Source: Varanus komodoensis
Taxonomy: Eukaryota; Chordata; Lepidosauria; Squamata; Varanidae
Assembly: GCF_004798865.1 (NCBI RefSeq)
Contig: NW_025336416.1
Span: 2,341,172 to 2,405,171, forward strand
Reading direction: 5' to 3'
DNA: 64,000 nt
The notes beneath the pieces were generated by a model. It was not told where the DNA came from and made no database searches. It saw nothing but the letters and a program-made list of their open reading frames with translations. Shown here one piece after another: positions 1 through 11,213 of this stretch (its first letter is position 1; every line of letters begins with the position of its first letter). The translations under genes and the position numbers were made by a program.

Positions 1-163
1 GTCAGCAACAGCAGCTCCTCACCTATTTTCCATGCCCTCCCAGTCAAGCTGCCCACGTGTCTTCACTCAGGCAAGCACTGGAATGCTCATCCATGGAGAA
101 AAAGAACTGGAAATTCCTAAACGTGCATTCATGCTGGAAGGATGGAAGGCAGGCAGGCCAACG

Positions 164-309
164 GACAGACAGACAGACAGACAGACAGACCGACCAACCA
201 GGGAAGGGAAGGGAAGGGAAGGGAAGGGAAGGGAAGGGAAGGGAAGGGAAGGGAGCGAGCGAGCGAGCGAGCGAGCGAGCGAGCAAGCAAGCAAGCAAGC
301 AAGCAAGCA
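164..309. repeat. Composite microsatellite (GACA, GGGAA, GAGC, AAGC)
   Basis: Four tandem motifs follow one another almost without a break: GACA units at about 164-190, GGGAA units at about 201-254, GAGC units at about 253-284 and AAGC units at 285-309. The last two differ by one base per unit (G to A), so one probably grew out of the other. Open frames read through here on both strands as short repetitive peptides and are not genes. Confidence 0.95.
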
Positions 310-1140
310 TTTTTTGGCTTTATTTTCTGAGGAGAAAATGCACACTTTTAGTGTGCTTTTCTTGAACATGTGCATTTCCCCATATTCTCATTCTCTACTG
401 GAATGAGAGAAGTGCATAGACACCTGTGGAAAATGGAGCAAGAGGAGCTTCAAACTGGTGATAGGAGAATCTGGGTGATCACAGAAATTGCCTGTTCACC
501 CATCCCTTTCTGGAAGCCAGTCCAGGCCAGTGTTCTCTGGACAGACAGCATCCTGCCCGCCTGCCCACCCACCAAGAAGGGGCAAATGCAAGCATGCAAT
601 CCTCCACCCATCCTCAGAAAAAGCGGCACCATGTTATTTTGCTCCCTGTGTAGGTGGCCTCTTTGCAACTGGAAGGGTCTCCACCTGTTAACAGGAAGTG
701 GCACGGCGAGCAAAGACAATGACCAAACCCACATTTAGATACATTTGGAAAGTGCGACTCTTTTCTTTCTCCTCTGATTAAATGTAGGGTGCATTCACGG
801 CACAAAGCTCCTTTCTCCTCCCCAGTACTCTTTAATAACTGCAGCTGTATCATATTCCTTTGCTGAAAGACAGAGTAATTCCCCTGTCCATCAACTGTGT
901 AGGTAACAGCATGCTGAGAAAATCAAAATGTTGGTGTTATAGATATAAAACGGCTGGTGCTTATTCCCCATGGTGTCACTCCTCCTTGTGCCCCTTCCCT
1001 CGGGAACAAATAAGTATATTAAGCTTTTTATGATTATTAAGCTAGAATGAAAACTCCTTAATATTTCCTTAATATGAATGCCTACTTGTTCTTATTGTGT
1101 ATAACCAGCGCTGTAGACCATGATGGAAAGGCAGTTTCTT
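310..1140. other. Unassigned non-coding sequence
   Basis: Mixed-composition sequence with no recognised exon, RNA gene or repeat. The short open frames here have no recognisable domain and no splice context. Confidence 0.5.
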
Positions 1141-1220
1141 CTGGGTCCTGCCCTTTTCTAGATGTTTTGGACTATAATTCCCAGCATTTCTAACTATCAA
1201 CTGTGCTGGCTGAGGAGGGC
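1141..1220 (+). mobile_element. Partial foldback MITE-like repeat
   Basis: The segment contains TTGGACTATAATTCCCAGCA followed by a GCTGGC-type stretch. This is the hallmark of a common vertebrate foldback repeat (consensus style: TGGACTACAACTCCCAG). A fuller copy lies at 16369-16510. Only one arm is clear here, and it is diverged. Confidence 0.4.
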
Positions 1221-1757
1221 AAAAGTTGAGGAAGGTGGCTTTTGAAGAATTACTTTGCTACAGAACCCTTCAGGGGAAGGATGCTGAACAGGACAGGGCT
1301 CCTACGCTTGGAATAACTGTTCAGGAAAGAAATTTGGCCAGCCTAGTCAGGGTACCAAAAGTTTTTCATCCCGAGGATTTTGGTGATGCTTTGGGGGCCC
1401 GAATGGGGAAACTATTTCACAGAAGCCAGGATATCACAAAATGTGGCTGAAGGAAAGAGGGCAGGATGATAGCAAGGGACATGACACCTGGGTGGTTCTG
1501 GAGGGTAAGGTAAGGAATCCAAGAAGGCTTGGAGTTGCCCTTCCTAGGTCTGAGGATTTGCACCCCTAACCTTGTCTATTGTGCATGGGTGAGAATATTG
1601 GCAGCACCTGGAATTCTCATCTACGCACCTATGCAAGGTCTACCTTCCTTTGTAAAGGCAAAGGGAAACAAAGGCAAGGAGAAGCCAGCCATTCCCATGG
1701 CAGCACACAGAAGAGTAGTGGATATGCCCCCCACCCCACAGCAGCTGTGGAGTCATA
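1221..1757. other. Unassigned non-coding sequence
   Basis: No recognised gene or repeat. An open frame begins here and runs into the hAT element to the right; it has no protein-like features beyond repeat translation. Confidence 0.5.
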
Positions 1758-1765
1758 TCTCTACC

Positions 1766-1780
1766 CAGTGCTTTTTTGTA

Positions 1781-1828
<48 letters not shown>

Positions 1829-2104
1829 AAAGGTGCCGCAACTCATGTCTTGGGGTCACATTTTTACACAATGGTCGCCGCCGGCAGTAAGCACTCAGCG
1901 CACGACCACACGACTGATCCTAAGCCGAGCAGCGTCCCAAGCCGAGCAGCGCCCTCACAATCAGCACCGACAATCAGCGCCAACACACAAGCAGCCCACA
2001 GGCACTATGTTAATGATTTTTGCTGCAGATCTGCTATGCCCAAATCCATCAAAAGAAGGTGCCGGAACGTCGTTCCAGTGCATTCTATGACAAAAAAAGC
2101 CCTG
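1766..2104. mobile_element. Non-autonomous hAT-type DNA transposon (339 bp)
   Basis: The termini are CAGTGCTTTTTTGT on the left and ACAAAAAAAGCCCTG on the right, which form imperfect terminal inverted repeats. They are flanked by an exact 8-bp duplication, TCTCTACC, at 1758-1765 and 2105-2112. A CAG-starting terminus and an 8-bp target duplication are diagnostic of the hAT superfamily. The interior is fairly CpG-rich and has no transposase remnant, so the element was non-autonomous. A long GAAA microsatellite occupies the stretch just inside the left terminus. The specific family was not identified. Confidence 0.88.
1780..1831 (+). repeat. (GAAA)n microsatellite inside the hAT element
   Basis: About 12-13 uninterrupted GAAA units begin immediately inside the left terminal inverted repeat of the hAT element. 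They probably expanded from the A-rich subterminal sequence of this family. Confidence 0.97.
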
Positions 2105-2112
2105 TCTCTACC

Positions 2113-3619
2113 ACTCCTGAACTAGGTGCATAAGCCATGTGTGAACTGACTCTTTCACAGGTGGGCAGTTGCTTCTCTGACCCAGTGAGAGCTAGCAGTG
2201 GTCAAAAGTTGCAGTGATTCAGCACTGAAAGGTGGAAAGGATCCCGGGAAGAAAGTGGAATGAAGTATAGGAAAGGAAAACTTGTGTAGGTTTAATACTG
2301 GGGAAAGGATTCTCCGCAAAGATGGAAAAACCCATAATTATCTGAAGATCCGGTGGAATGAATCATCATTAGTACTGCAGGAAGTCATCCTTGATGGACA
2401 CAGAATCAATTAGCCATCTTAATAATTTCTTCCTTTCCATTTCTAATTTCTGTGGTTGCACTCTCAGACTGCACTTTTCCTGCAGTGAACATCCGGGGAA
2501 GTTTGCAATGACAAGTAATTCAGCAGGAAGGAGCTGTTCCCTCTAAGACGATCCATGGGCAGCTTCAAAACTAGACTGTTAATAAGGCATTCTGTTAGCA
2601 CAATGTAGCTTTTCCTCCATATCCCTAAGATCAAGGAAGCCCTAATGATATTAATTGGTGGGGCTTCTGTGATCCCAGGGACAAAGGAGAAAAGGGTGCA
2701 TTGCACTTTATGTCGTGGAAAAACACCACCATCCGTATCAATACATAGAACTGGAGTTCTCAACTGTCTCTGCTGTTATTGTTATAAGAAGCCCTCTCCC
2801 CACTATCCCCAAGACCCTCTGGGCCATAATTTCATGCTAGCTTCAAAACAAGCATATCACATATACATGGGATTTTCACAAGCTAGGAGGGCAATCCATG
2901 CGCTCTGTATAAATACTGTGCTCTACATTCTCCCTTCATCCTGTGCTGTGCATCCTTTGAGGCCCAGCTGAAATGCGTCCTTTTCCAGCTTGCCTGCAAA
3001 CAATTGTTACACTCATAAAATACCCCAATATGGTTTAATTAGTGATAACCGAGACCCATCACCTTAGTTCAATTTGGGACTTTTGCCTAGTTGGAGTCAG
3101 TCACTTTGCTTCCCATTTTTTCTGACATTTTATTAAGTGAAGATTGCGATTGTGACGACTTCCACTGATCAGGCACAAGGGATCAGTGACTTTTGTGGTT
3201 CTTGCATCTCCATAGAAGTGGCAGAAATGGAATAGATTGTGAAAGCAGTTTTTAAAAATGCAGAAAGCAAGCAAGCAATACTAAGATGGCACCCTGCTGA
3301 ATTTGCTTCATTTATACAGGATGCCAAATCCAAAATTTCTGGGCTTGGATAGAAGCTGGCTTTCATTTTTCCTTTTAATGATCTCTATGAAATAACTGTA
3401 GCACATCATTAAAAAAAGGAACTAGCAAGGATATGCCATGTGTTTAAAACTACATATTCTAGGTAGACACACTCCCAGAATCCACTGGGGTTTCTGTTTC
3501 CACTTGTTCCTGGAAGCAGAAAATCTCCATTGAGCATTTTCTGGGTGGGTGTAGCTTGAGGAATAAGATTGAAAGGGGGCAACAGGACTGGCTAAGCAGC
3601 AGCACGCCATTGAATGACT
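2113..3619. other. Unassigned non-coding sequence
   Basis: About 1.5 kb without a recognisable gene. Some parts may be old repeat, but I could not place them. Short open frames on both strands show no domain. Confidence 0.5.
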
Positions 3620-4856
3620 CATGGAAGCCAACATAGATTTAGCAATTATAAATCCTCTCTGACTAATTTGATCTCATTTTTTGTCTGGGTAACCTCCCAA
3701 ATGGACAAAGGGAACACTGTGGACATAATCTACCTAGACTTTAGCAAAGCAAAGTTCACAACATCCTGATAAGCAAATTAGCAAAAACTGGATTAGATGG
3801 AAAGCTATTAGATGGATCCAAAATTGGCTGCTAAATTGGACACAGAGTGCTCATCAATAGCACCTTCTCCAATTGGATGGAGGTAACTAGTGGGGTGCCA
3901 CAAGGATCAGTCCTGGGCCCAGTGCTCTTCAACATCTTTATTAATGATTTAGATAAGGAAGTGCAAAGAAAGCTAATCAGACTTGCAGATGATACAAAAG
4001 TGGGTGGAATAGCAAAGACTCTAGAAGAGAGAATGAAGACCTGGGGCGATCTTGATAGGCTTGAACACTGGGCTCAAAGCAACAGAATGAGATTCAATAA
4101 GGACAAGGGCCTAGTTCTCCACCTAGGAAAAAGAAACCAAATGCATCAATACAAGATGGGGAATGCATGGCTCAACAGGATTGTAAAAACAAAAGATCTT
4201 GGAGTAATTGTGGTCAATGGGCAAAACGTGAGTCAACAATCCAATGCAGCCACCAAAAGGGCAAATGCTATCTTGGGATGCATTAACACAAGTATTACTT
4301 CCAAATTATGAGAAGTAGTAGTTCCTCTGTACCCCTTACTAGTTGGACCTCATCTAGAATACTGTGTCCAGTTCTGGGCACCAAGATTTAAGAAAAATGC
4401 AGACAAATTAGAAAGGGTTCAGAAGAGGGCAACAAAAATGATGCAGGGTTTGGAAACACTGCCCTGTGAGGAGAGACTGACAGAACTGGGCATGTTCAGC
4501 CTTGAGAAGAGAAGACTGGGGGGGTCTGATGATATCCCTCTATAAGTACCTCAAAGGCTGTCACAAAGATGAAGGCCGAGATCTCTTTTTGCTGATGCCA
4601 GAGTGCAGGACATGAAATAATCTATACAACCCAGATTCAGGCTAGACATCAGGAAAAGCTTCCTCACTGTCAGAGCAATATGACAGTGGAACCAACAGCC
4701 TGGAGAGGTGGGGGGCTTTCCCACACTGGAGACATTCAAAAAGAAACTGGACCGTCATCTGAGTGGGATGGTGTAATGTGGTGTCCTGGAACAGCAGGGA
4801 GTTGGACTTGATGGCCTTCATGGCCCCTTCCAACTCTACTATTCTATGATTCTATG
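3620..4856 (+). mobile_element. CR1 LINE, 5'-truncated, with partial reverse transcriptase
   Basis: This is the 3' third of a CR1 retrotransposon. The frame at 3847-4311 encodes the reverse-transcriptase core, with SGVPQGSVLGPVLFNIFIND followed by LADDTKVGG (the catalytic FADD box changed to LADD), then the CR1 stretch RANAILGCIN. Upstream, a frame-broken YLDFSKA motif is visible near 3730. Downstream come the ERVQK-type and FSLEKRR regions with several frame breaks. The copy ends in two ATTCTATG units at 4841-4856, the octamer tail typical of CR1. It is 5'-truncated, as most CR1 copies are, and cannot move by itself. Confidence 0.93.
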
Positions 4857-5037
4857 TTTTTTGAAGCCATCCAAATGGGTGGCCATCACTGCATCCTGCA
4901 GAAATGAATCCCCTAGAGGAACTGTGTGTGGCATGCTGGGGTTTGGGCCTTTGCAGGTGAACCTCAAATCTGCTCTTGATGTGTCCCAGTGGCCTCTGAT
5001 GGTAGAACACCAAACAGAAAGCACTTTTCCAGGCTGA
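4857..5037 (-). mobile_element. LINE 3'-end fragment (CR1-group), minus strand
   Basis: Read on the minus strand it contains GCAGTGATGGCCACCCATTT and GGATGGCTTC, the signature of a CR1-group 3' end that recurs at 43705-44345, 55373-55660 and 20655-21400. It begins directly at the octamer tail of the preceding CR1. Confidence 0.6.
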
Positions 5038-5041
5038 GGGG

Positions 5042-5232
5042 TAAGAACGGAAGAAGCACCCTGCTGAATCAGAGCACCATGGCAGTGGCCAGCCAGCCAC
5101 CCACAAGAAACCCGCAAGCGTGGCATGAGTGCAACAGCATCCTCCTACCCATCTTCCCCAGCAAGTGGGGCACATGGGCAGACAGCCTCTGACACTGGGG
5201 ATGGCGTGGAGCCTTCAGGACCAGTAGCCACT
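5042..5232 (-). mobile_element. LINE 3'-terminal fragment, same family, minus strand
   Basis: On the plus strand it starts AACGGAAGAAGCACCCTGCT and carries CGTGGCATGAGTGCAACAGC and CTGCCTCTGACA-like blocks. These are the reverse complement of the extreme 3' end of the same CR1-group family (style: GATCCAGCAGGGCTCTTCTT). Its order relative to 4857-5037 is not that of a single intact copy, so the two are separate insertions or a rearranged one. Confidence 0.65.
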
Positions 5233-5469
5233 GGGAGTCCTCCTCTGCCAGAATGTGGCCACAAAAATTAGTGCTAGATGGATTCCCCATGTAAGCCCTT
5301 GCAGCATCACCCCAAACATCATTATCATATTGCCACTTTCTATCATTTCTCTCCCCACATCGGGCAACCTCTCTTTGTGATTCTCCACTAATGTTCTAAA
5401 AGGTGACGGCGTTAATAAATGAAACTATAAATAAACACTTCTCCCTGTCTCTCCCCCCCCCCACCTCTT

Positions 5470-5720
5470 CATCCCCTAGTCACAAGCTGAGTCTATTAGG
5501 TTTGAAGCCATCATTTCTGCTTTGCATAATTGACATCATTATCTGTCAGGTTGCTCGGCTTAGGCTGGCAGTCATTATGAGATCATTAGAAGAAGGGTTG
5601 TAATAAGTTCAGAAGGCCAATCGGCTGCATTCTAATCACTGGAAGAGAGAGTGCGGATAGGGGCCTCGGGGAGAAAGTATCGGAGCAGATAGAGGATTTT
5701 TAATGACCAAATCAAGTTAG
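5470..5720. other. Candidate conserved non-coding element
   Basis: Unique, repeat-free sequence rich in developmental transcription-factor-like motifs: TTTGCATAAT (POU-like), CATAATTGACA, several ATTA cores and ATCATTATCTGTCA. It has no open frame of note. The style matches vertebrate gene-desert enhancers, but conservation cannot be shown from one genome. Confidence 0.35.
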
Positions 5721-5884
5721 GAAAAAGCTCCACCTGTGTCTCACCGAATGAGATAATTTCTGCTTGGAGCCAGGGCAAAAGCAGCCTTCTCCCAGCCCAA
5801 ATTTCACACCTTCTGGCTGACGGGAAGAGGGAGAGTCTGAAATGTCTTTTGGTAGGGAAAGACTTGCAAAGGGATATGGATTGC

Positions 5885-5928
5885 TATTATTACTACTACG
5901 ACAACTACTGCTATTATTATTATTAAAA
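5885..5928. repeat. Degenerate trinucleotide (TTA/ACT) microsatellite
   Basis: TATTATTACTACTACGACAA followed by ACTACTGC and then TATTATTATTATTA forms an impure TTA/TAC run. Confidence 0.8.
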
Positions 5929-6495
5929 GAAAAAGAATGGAAGTCCATGTTGAACATGTGGATCATTAGGAGAGAAGGAATAGGGCATTCCACTTGGCCG
6001 AGAAACACGGCTGCCCACGTTCACTAGGGCTGGCAGAGCGAAGGACCAGAGGCCCTAAACATTTGAGAATGTTCCCTTCATTGCAGTCCGGTACTTTGCC
6101 AGTCTGTCTTGGAAAAGATCTCTCCTGCTGAATTGCAGACAGTGGGGAGACAGACGGCACTCTCTGTGTAAGTGCTCCATACACAAATCCCTAAACCGTG
6201 TACCTTTGGGCCTCAAAAACTCTGGCGAAATTAGAATGCATCTTTGATGTGCTCTATGGAGCTGCTCAAACCCTACTCTGGAATGGTACTCTGAAGAAAC
6301 ACCAGTGCTGTTTGGCATTAAGGGAGTACAGAAAGACCGTCACAAGAATGTGTGCTAGTTTTATCAAAACGTTTACCCTTCTTCCATCAAAATTTCTCTG
6401 ATGTTTTGCATGGCCAGGAGCCTCCAAAGTTGCCCCAAGCTGGAAGCGTGTCTTCTTGGGAAAGGTCTGCTGATGTTCTGTCTATGCGAATGCAT
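5929..6495. other. Unassigned non-coding sequence
   Basis: Nothing recognised. The short frames on both strands have no domain. Confidence 0.45.
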
Positions 6496-6950
6496 CAGAA
6501 TTTGCCATCTGCACTGGCTTCCAGTTGAAGTCCAGGCCCAATTTAAGGTGTTGGTGATGACTTATAAAGCCCTAAATGGCTTAGGATCTGGAGCGCCTCC
6601 TTCCATACATACCTGCCTGCCCCCTAAGACCTGAATTGGAGGTTCTTCTTTGGGAGCCCTCCTTGAAGGAGATCAGGAGAGTGGCTACCTGGAGTAGGGC
6701 CTTCTCAGTGGTGGCACCCCAAGTTTGGAACATCCTCCCCAGAGAGGTGCACCCAGCACCAACATTTTTTTTTTTTCATTTTGGCACCTGGCCAAAACCT
6801 TTGTATTTCCCCAATATTTTAAGTTCTGATACTGTTTTTAAAAACTGCATCATTTTGTTGTTATTTGATGCCAATGCTTTGCTTTTATTATATTACCATC
6901 CTGGGACTCAGTGATGGACATTATAGAAAAGCTTTTAATAAATAAATAAA
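6496..6950 (+). mobile_element. L2-type LINE 3' end
   Basis: The plus-strand translation includes HLHWLPVEVQAQFKVLVMTY, YKALNGLG, a PSLKEIRRVATW-like stretch and NILPREV. This is the C-terminal tail of an L2-group ORF2 protein. A 3' UTR follows, ending in an AATAAATAAATAAA tail. The same C-terminal signature recurs at 53029, 63030 and 40255 (plus) and 42881 (minus). The copy is 5'-truncated and frame-broken. Confidence 0.8.
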
Positions 6951-8424
6951 ATGCCTGCACACTCGGTTCAGGAGTTCTCCTCTCACTCTGGGCTTGTTTC
7001 TGAGGCGCCCATCATTTTAAATGCCCCACATTGTGAATCACCTGTTTGGTTTTTGTGGGACATTTAAAATGGTGGTTCCTCACATATGGCACTCTCCAGT
7101 GATGCATGGCTCTTGCATAACACAATATTGGAAATCTCACAAAAGAGACTGGGGGGCATAGATGTTTGGGGTACCAGAAGAGCCTTTGAAGTGAGTTAAC
7201 CCTTTGAACCAGGGGTTGGGCCTGTCTCAGCCTCTTACTTTAGGCAAACACTGACAACTCTTCTCAGCATAAACACGAAAGATAGCCCAGTGCTTCAAGG
7301 AACATATACAAAGTCTGTTAGTGGAAAAGGAACAGAGGAAATTGGTGGGGGACATGCCCAAAGTATTTATATGAGGACACATAGTTTCCTAGAACATGTT
7401 TACATGAGGCATTCATTATGCACTTGTGATTCCGTACTCACAGTTGTTTCCAGGTTCTTTAGACCAACAATGTTATGATCTTGCAGTGTTGCTTCTAATT
7501 TTTAAGAGTATTTTCCTGGGGAGAGGAGTGGGTTAGAGTGGGAAGATGGTGTATTAGTTCTGAAAGTGAAAGAAAGGAATTTTCCTACTTGTGTAATTGC
7601 TATATTTCAATATTACACAGCATCACCTAGCTGTAATATAGTGGAAGAGCGAGCAGGAAAGGAAAACCCGGTAAGGAGTTCAAAACTCAATTTTATGTTA
7701 AAACTGAAGGTAAAGATAGCAGTTCACAGAAAGTAGACATAGCAGTAAAGTCTGTTAGGCATTGCCATGGCTAGGGATGGAAAGCAAGATGAGAAATCGA
7801 GTTGAGTAATATTTTCATAAATTTGAATTATCAAACAGGGATGCTGACAGCAACTTGGACTTCCTAATTCTTTCCCAGGCATCACAATCTACAGCCTTTG
7901 GGTTTCTACAGTGGATCAAGTTTTGCAGCCATATGTTCAACTAAATCTTGAAATTAATTCCCATTAATAAATAGTCAGACCTGTTCAAACTCAATCTAAA
8001 TATTTGTATAAATGACGGCTCCATCAAGGCTCATTTATTTCATTCTTAATGATGTGGACGTTTGAGTTTGGCTTATTTGAAATTGTTTGAGTTGAAAATG
8101 TAAGCACATTAAAATTCACTCATCAACATGTTTCAACAGCTAATCAATTACATTTTTTAAGACTAGCACTGAATGAAGATTTCAGGGTTTACGTCGCTCT
8201 CCTTCGAGCACAATTTGCATCCATAGCTATTGAAAATTTCTAAGAGCAAGTTGTCCAGTGGACATAAAAACTACCCTTCTGCAAAAGAGTACATTGCATA
8301 CTTCTTCGAACAGCTCCACATTCCATGACCTCTTCATTGACTTGACATATGCATGAACTAAGCACTTCATGGAGGTTAATGGGCATTAATACATAGGTGT
8401 TCCCTAGGCAAGCGGTTCACACCA
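6951..8424. other. Unassigned, with a possible conserved block at 7930-8400
   Basis: No gene recognised. The part at about 7930-8400 is unique and AT-rich, with ordered homeobox-like cores such as CTAATCAATTACATT and an octamer-like ATTTGCAT at 8214. It might be a regulatory element. Confidence 0.35.
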
Positions 8425-8570
8425 ACAGTGTGGTGTAGAAGTTAAAGTATTGGACCGGAACTTGTGAGATCTGAGTTCAGTTTCCTCATTGAGCTATGAA
8501 ACTCAGTGGATAACTTGCAGCCAGTCACTGACCCTCACGCAGGGTTGAAATAAGGAGGAAAGGGGAGGGA
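8425..8570 (+). mobile_element. MIR-like SINE (diverged)
   Basis: CAGTGTGGTGTAGAAGTTAA (tRNA-like A-box region) is followed by GATCTGAGTTCAG at the B-box position, a CCAGTCACTGACC block and CAGGGTTGAAATAAGGAGG. This is the order of the reptile MIR/CORE-SINE seen also at 22679, 49550 and 58228. Confidence 0.65.
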
Positions 8571-9935
8571 GCTGAATATTTCCACCAACAGTATATAATT
8601 CTCTGTTGTCGTGGAAAGTATTTAGGAGGGCCCCAGGCTTGGATGGACTATGAAGACTAATGAGCCCTACAAAACCCCTGCTCCTACCGAAGATGAAAAA
8701 CTGTTGGAATTGGATTGTTGATTTGGGTTACCAGAGGTACCCACATTTTGGACATATGGTTGTTTTGTCTGCCATCACGATCATCTGAGTTTCCAAATTA
8801 CCCTCTATAGCATTGACCTAAACAAGAGGGGGAAACTTTAGACTTCTGGGATCTACCCTGCCTCCCTGCCTGCCTGCCCGCCTTCCTTCCTCACGCTCAT
8901 CCAGGAATAATTTATTCTCAGTGCCAGAATGGAACTCACAGTAGGAATGTGTGAGAGTTCCAAGAGGGGAGTGAACTTCAATTAGATTTTGGCACCCTGG
9001 ATTCCAGTTTCTAACCTTCGTGCTGGTGGCAGCTTGCTGTGCTGCAAGTCAAGGCAGTCCTAGACTTCCATCTCTAAGATGGGCTGCAGTCAGCACAATT
9101 TTTGAACAGCAGAGGAATCATCTGCAAATATCCACAAGCTCCACTCTGGTGCAGAACTGACTGATTTTGCACAAATTGTGCTAGATCTGTTGGCTTCCGG
9201 GTGCTGAGTTGTGCAAAACCCATTAGCAGTTCAAAAGTAATGTGCAAAGTGCCACTCCCCCCTTAGAGACAAAAGTCCTGGGTGGGGGGAATCAATCTGC
9301 TTCCAATCATTCTATTGGAAGCAAGCAGGGGGTCCTCCAAGTTCAAATAAGCCAGATTTCCCTGCTCTGTCACATCCCTACAGTTACACGCCTAGTTTTC
9401 CCATGAGCTTTCTTTATTACAACAGCTCAATCTACAAAGAAAAGGCCTTTTAGTTATTGTTACACTTGTACACTTGGGAGGCAGTAATTTGTAGAAATCT
9501 GCAGAACATCAGAGATCCGGCAGTTGATTCTGACCTGCCATCTGCCGTCCCTTGGTGCAGAAAATTTCTGAGCCATGGTAGCAGTTAGACTTGGGTCAAA
9601 TCTACACTAAAGGTCCTCTTTTGTGTTTCAAGGAGCAATGGCACAGCATTTATCCGACCTGCATCTAGCCCAGTTGGAGCACACGCTAATGAATGCAGGA
9701 GACAACTGGGAGGGCTTGAAAAGGCTTCCAAGCGTCTTCCCTTTTCCCCAAAAGGTAGGGAGAGAGACGAGAGAACCCCTGTGGAAGTGGAGGCAGGGAA
9801 GTGGAAGCACCACCTCCCTAGGTCATGGGTTCTGTGGTACGGCTCTCACAGCCAGGAATTTTCCCCTGGCATCTGGCTTCCTGTAACCTGAGCTTGTTGT
9901 TCTGTGTTCCACAGTCTGGGATGATTAAGACGAGA
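8571..9935. other. Unassigned; CCTG/CCTT-rich patch at 8857-8893
   Basis: A short pyrimidine-rich tetranucleotide patch lies at 8857-8893. The rest shows no recognised gene. Around 9150-9260 there are several TTGCACAAA/TGTGCAAA words like those at 46780-47010, perhaps from an unplaced old repeat. Confidence 0.4.
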
Positions 9936-10290
9936 GTCTGGTCCTCCTCAGTGTGACAGCCTTTCAAGTATTTGAAAAGTGTTGTCATATTTCCCCCTCA
10001 ATCTTCTTCTCTTGAAGCTAAACATGCCCAGTTCTTCAATCTTTCCTCTCAGGGCTTTGTCTCCAGTCCCCAGATTCTCCTTGTTGCCCTCCTCTGAACC
10101 CTTTCCAGCTTGTCTGCATCTTTCTTAAACTGGGGTGCCCAGAATGGACACAGTAGCCCAGAAGAGGCTGGGGAACGGGGAACTAGTACGCCATGTGATC
10201 TGGAAGTGAGGCTTCCATTGGCGCACACTAAAAGAGCATTTGCCAGCATCACACTGTTGACTCATTGCTAAGCTGAGCCTCAAGCCACAA
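9936..10290 (-). mobile_element. CR1 LINE fragment, minus strand
   Basis: The minus-strand translation includes [20 protein letters not shown], the conserved CR1 ORF2 C-terminal block. The flanking plus-strand text (cttgaagctaaacatgccca, tcctctgaaccctttcca) is the reverse complement of the FSLEKRR region. It is truncated at both ends and lacks the octamer tail. Confidence 0.82.
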
Positions 10291-10683
10291 GCCACCCAGC
10301 ACCTGGCGCCATGGGAGAGCTTAATGAGGTGTGATTCAAGCTCAGCACAACCTTTGCGGCCACCTCGGCTGAGTGGGTGTGCAGGTGGCCAGCTTTCCAT
10401 CTCTCTACCTGCTCACTCCCCCAGCAATCCCACCCCCATTTGCTGCTCGCTCACCAAAGGCAGACCTTCCAGAAACTCAACTCCTGCTTGATGAATGGGA
10501 GTGGGCTGTGCTGGGGGTTTTGTGGACCTCTGTGCGCTTGCCCACTCAGTCGCTCACTCCTGCCTTGTGCCCCATCTGCTAACAGCTGGACGAAGTGGTA
10601 CAGAAGGTCAGTCTCTGGTCCTCATGCTGGAGCCCCCTGGCTGGGACACACTGTGGGAGCAAGCTGGGAGGGACTGGCTAGCC
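10291..10683. other. Unassigned sequence; contains left target duplication at its end
   Basis: No gene recognised. Overlapping open frames on both strands are C-rich and have no domain. Bases 10676-10683 (GGCTAGCC) are the left target-site duplication of the following hAT element. Confidence 0.5.
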
Positions 10684-11205
10684 CAGGGGTCAGCAACCCG
10701 CCATTCCGGAGCCGCATGTGGTTCTTTCATCCCTCTGCTGCGGCTCCCTGTCACTCAAAATATGTGTCACAACTGCCAATTTGTGACACCTGCCGGAATT
10801 CGATTTATTGAGCTTTTCAACCCCTGGTAGACCAACCATGGATAAATCCAAGAAAAGAAAAGTTTCAGAAGAAAACAGCATTTAATGGTACGTGGGTAGA
10901 TTCATTTGCTTTCACTGCTGATGAGACTGGTTTACCAGTATGCTGAATATATGGCAAGAAATCGGCAAACAACAAAAAGTCGAATGTTGCAAGACATTTC
11001 CAGAATAAACACACAGCCTTTGCTGAAAAATATCTGGATGGAGATGCAACATAGTTTTTTTATACATGGCATAAAGGTAAAAAATGATATATGCAGTGTT
11101 ATCTTCATTTTAGATGTCAAAAGGGCTTTGTGGCTCCCGGTGTTTTCTTTTCTGTGGGAAACGGATCCAGATGGCTCTTTGAGTGTTTAAGGTTGCTGGC
11201 CCCTG
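10684..11205 (+). mobile_element. hAT DNA transposon (Charlie8-like) with BED-finger remnant
   Basis: The terminal inverted repeats CAGGGGTCAGCAACC and GGTTGCTGGCCCCTG match at 14 of 15 positions. They are flanked by an exact 8-bp duplication GGCTAGCC at 10676-10683 and 11206-11213. From the ATG at 10838 the plus strand reads MDKSKKRKVSEENS. Across a frame break it reads GTWVDSFAFTADETGLPVC, and further on VARHFQNKH. This is the N-terminal BED zinc finger (C...H-x-H arrangement) of a hAT transposase resembling the Charlie8/GTF2IRD2-related group. An early stop, a frame break, a stop after the first cysteine and loss of the whole catalytic domain leave a 522-bp internally deleted copy. It could only have moved in trans. 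Confidence 0.9.
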
Positions 11206-11213
11206 GGCTAGCC

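Noticed and set aside
1529-2125. 198-codon plus-strand frame with a lysine/glutamate run
   Set aside because: It runs into the hAT element and its GAAA microsatellite; no protein family is recognisable.
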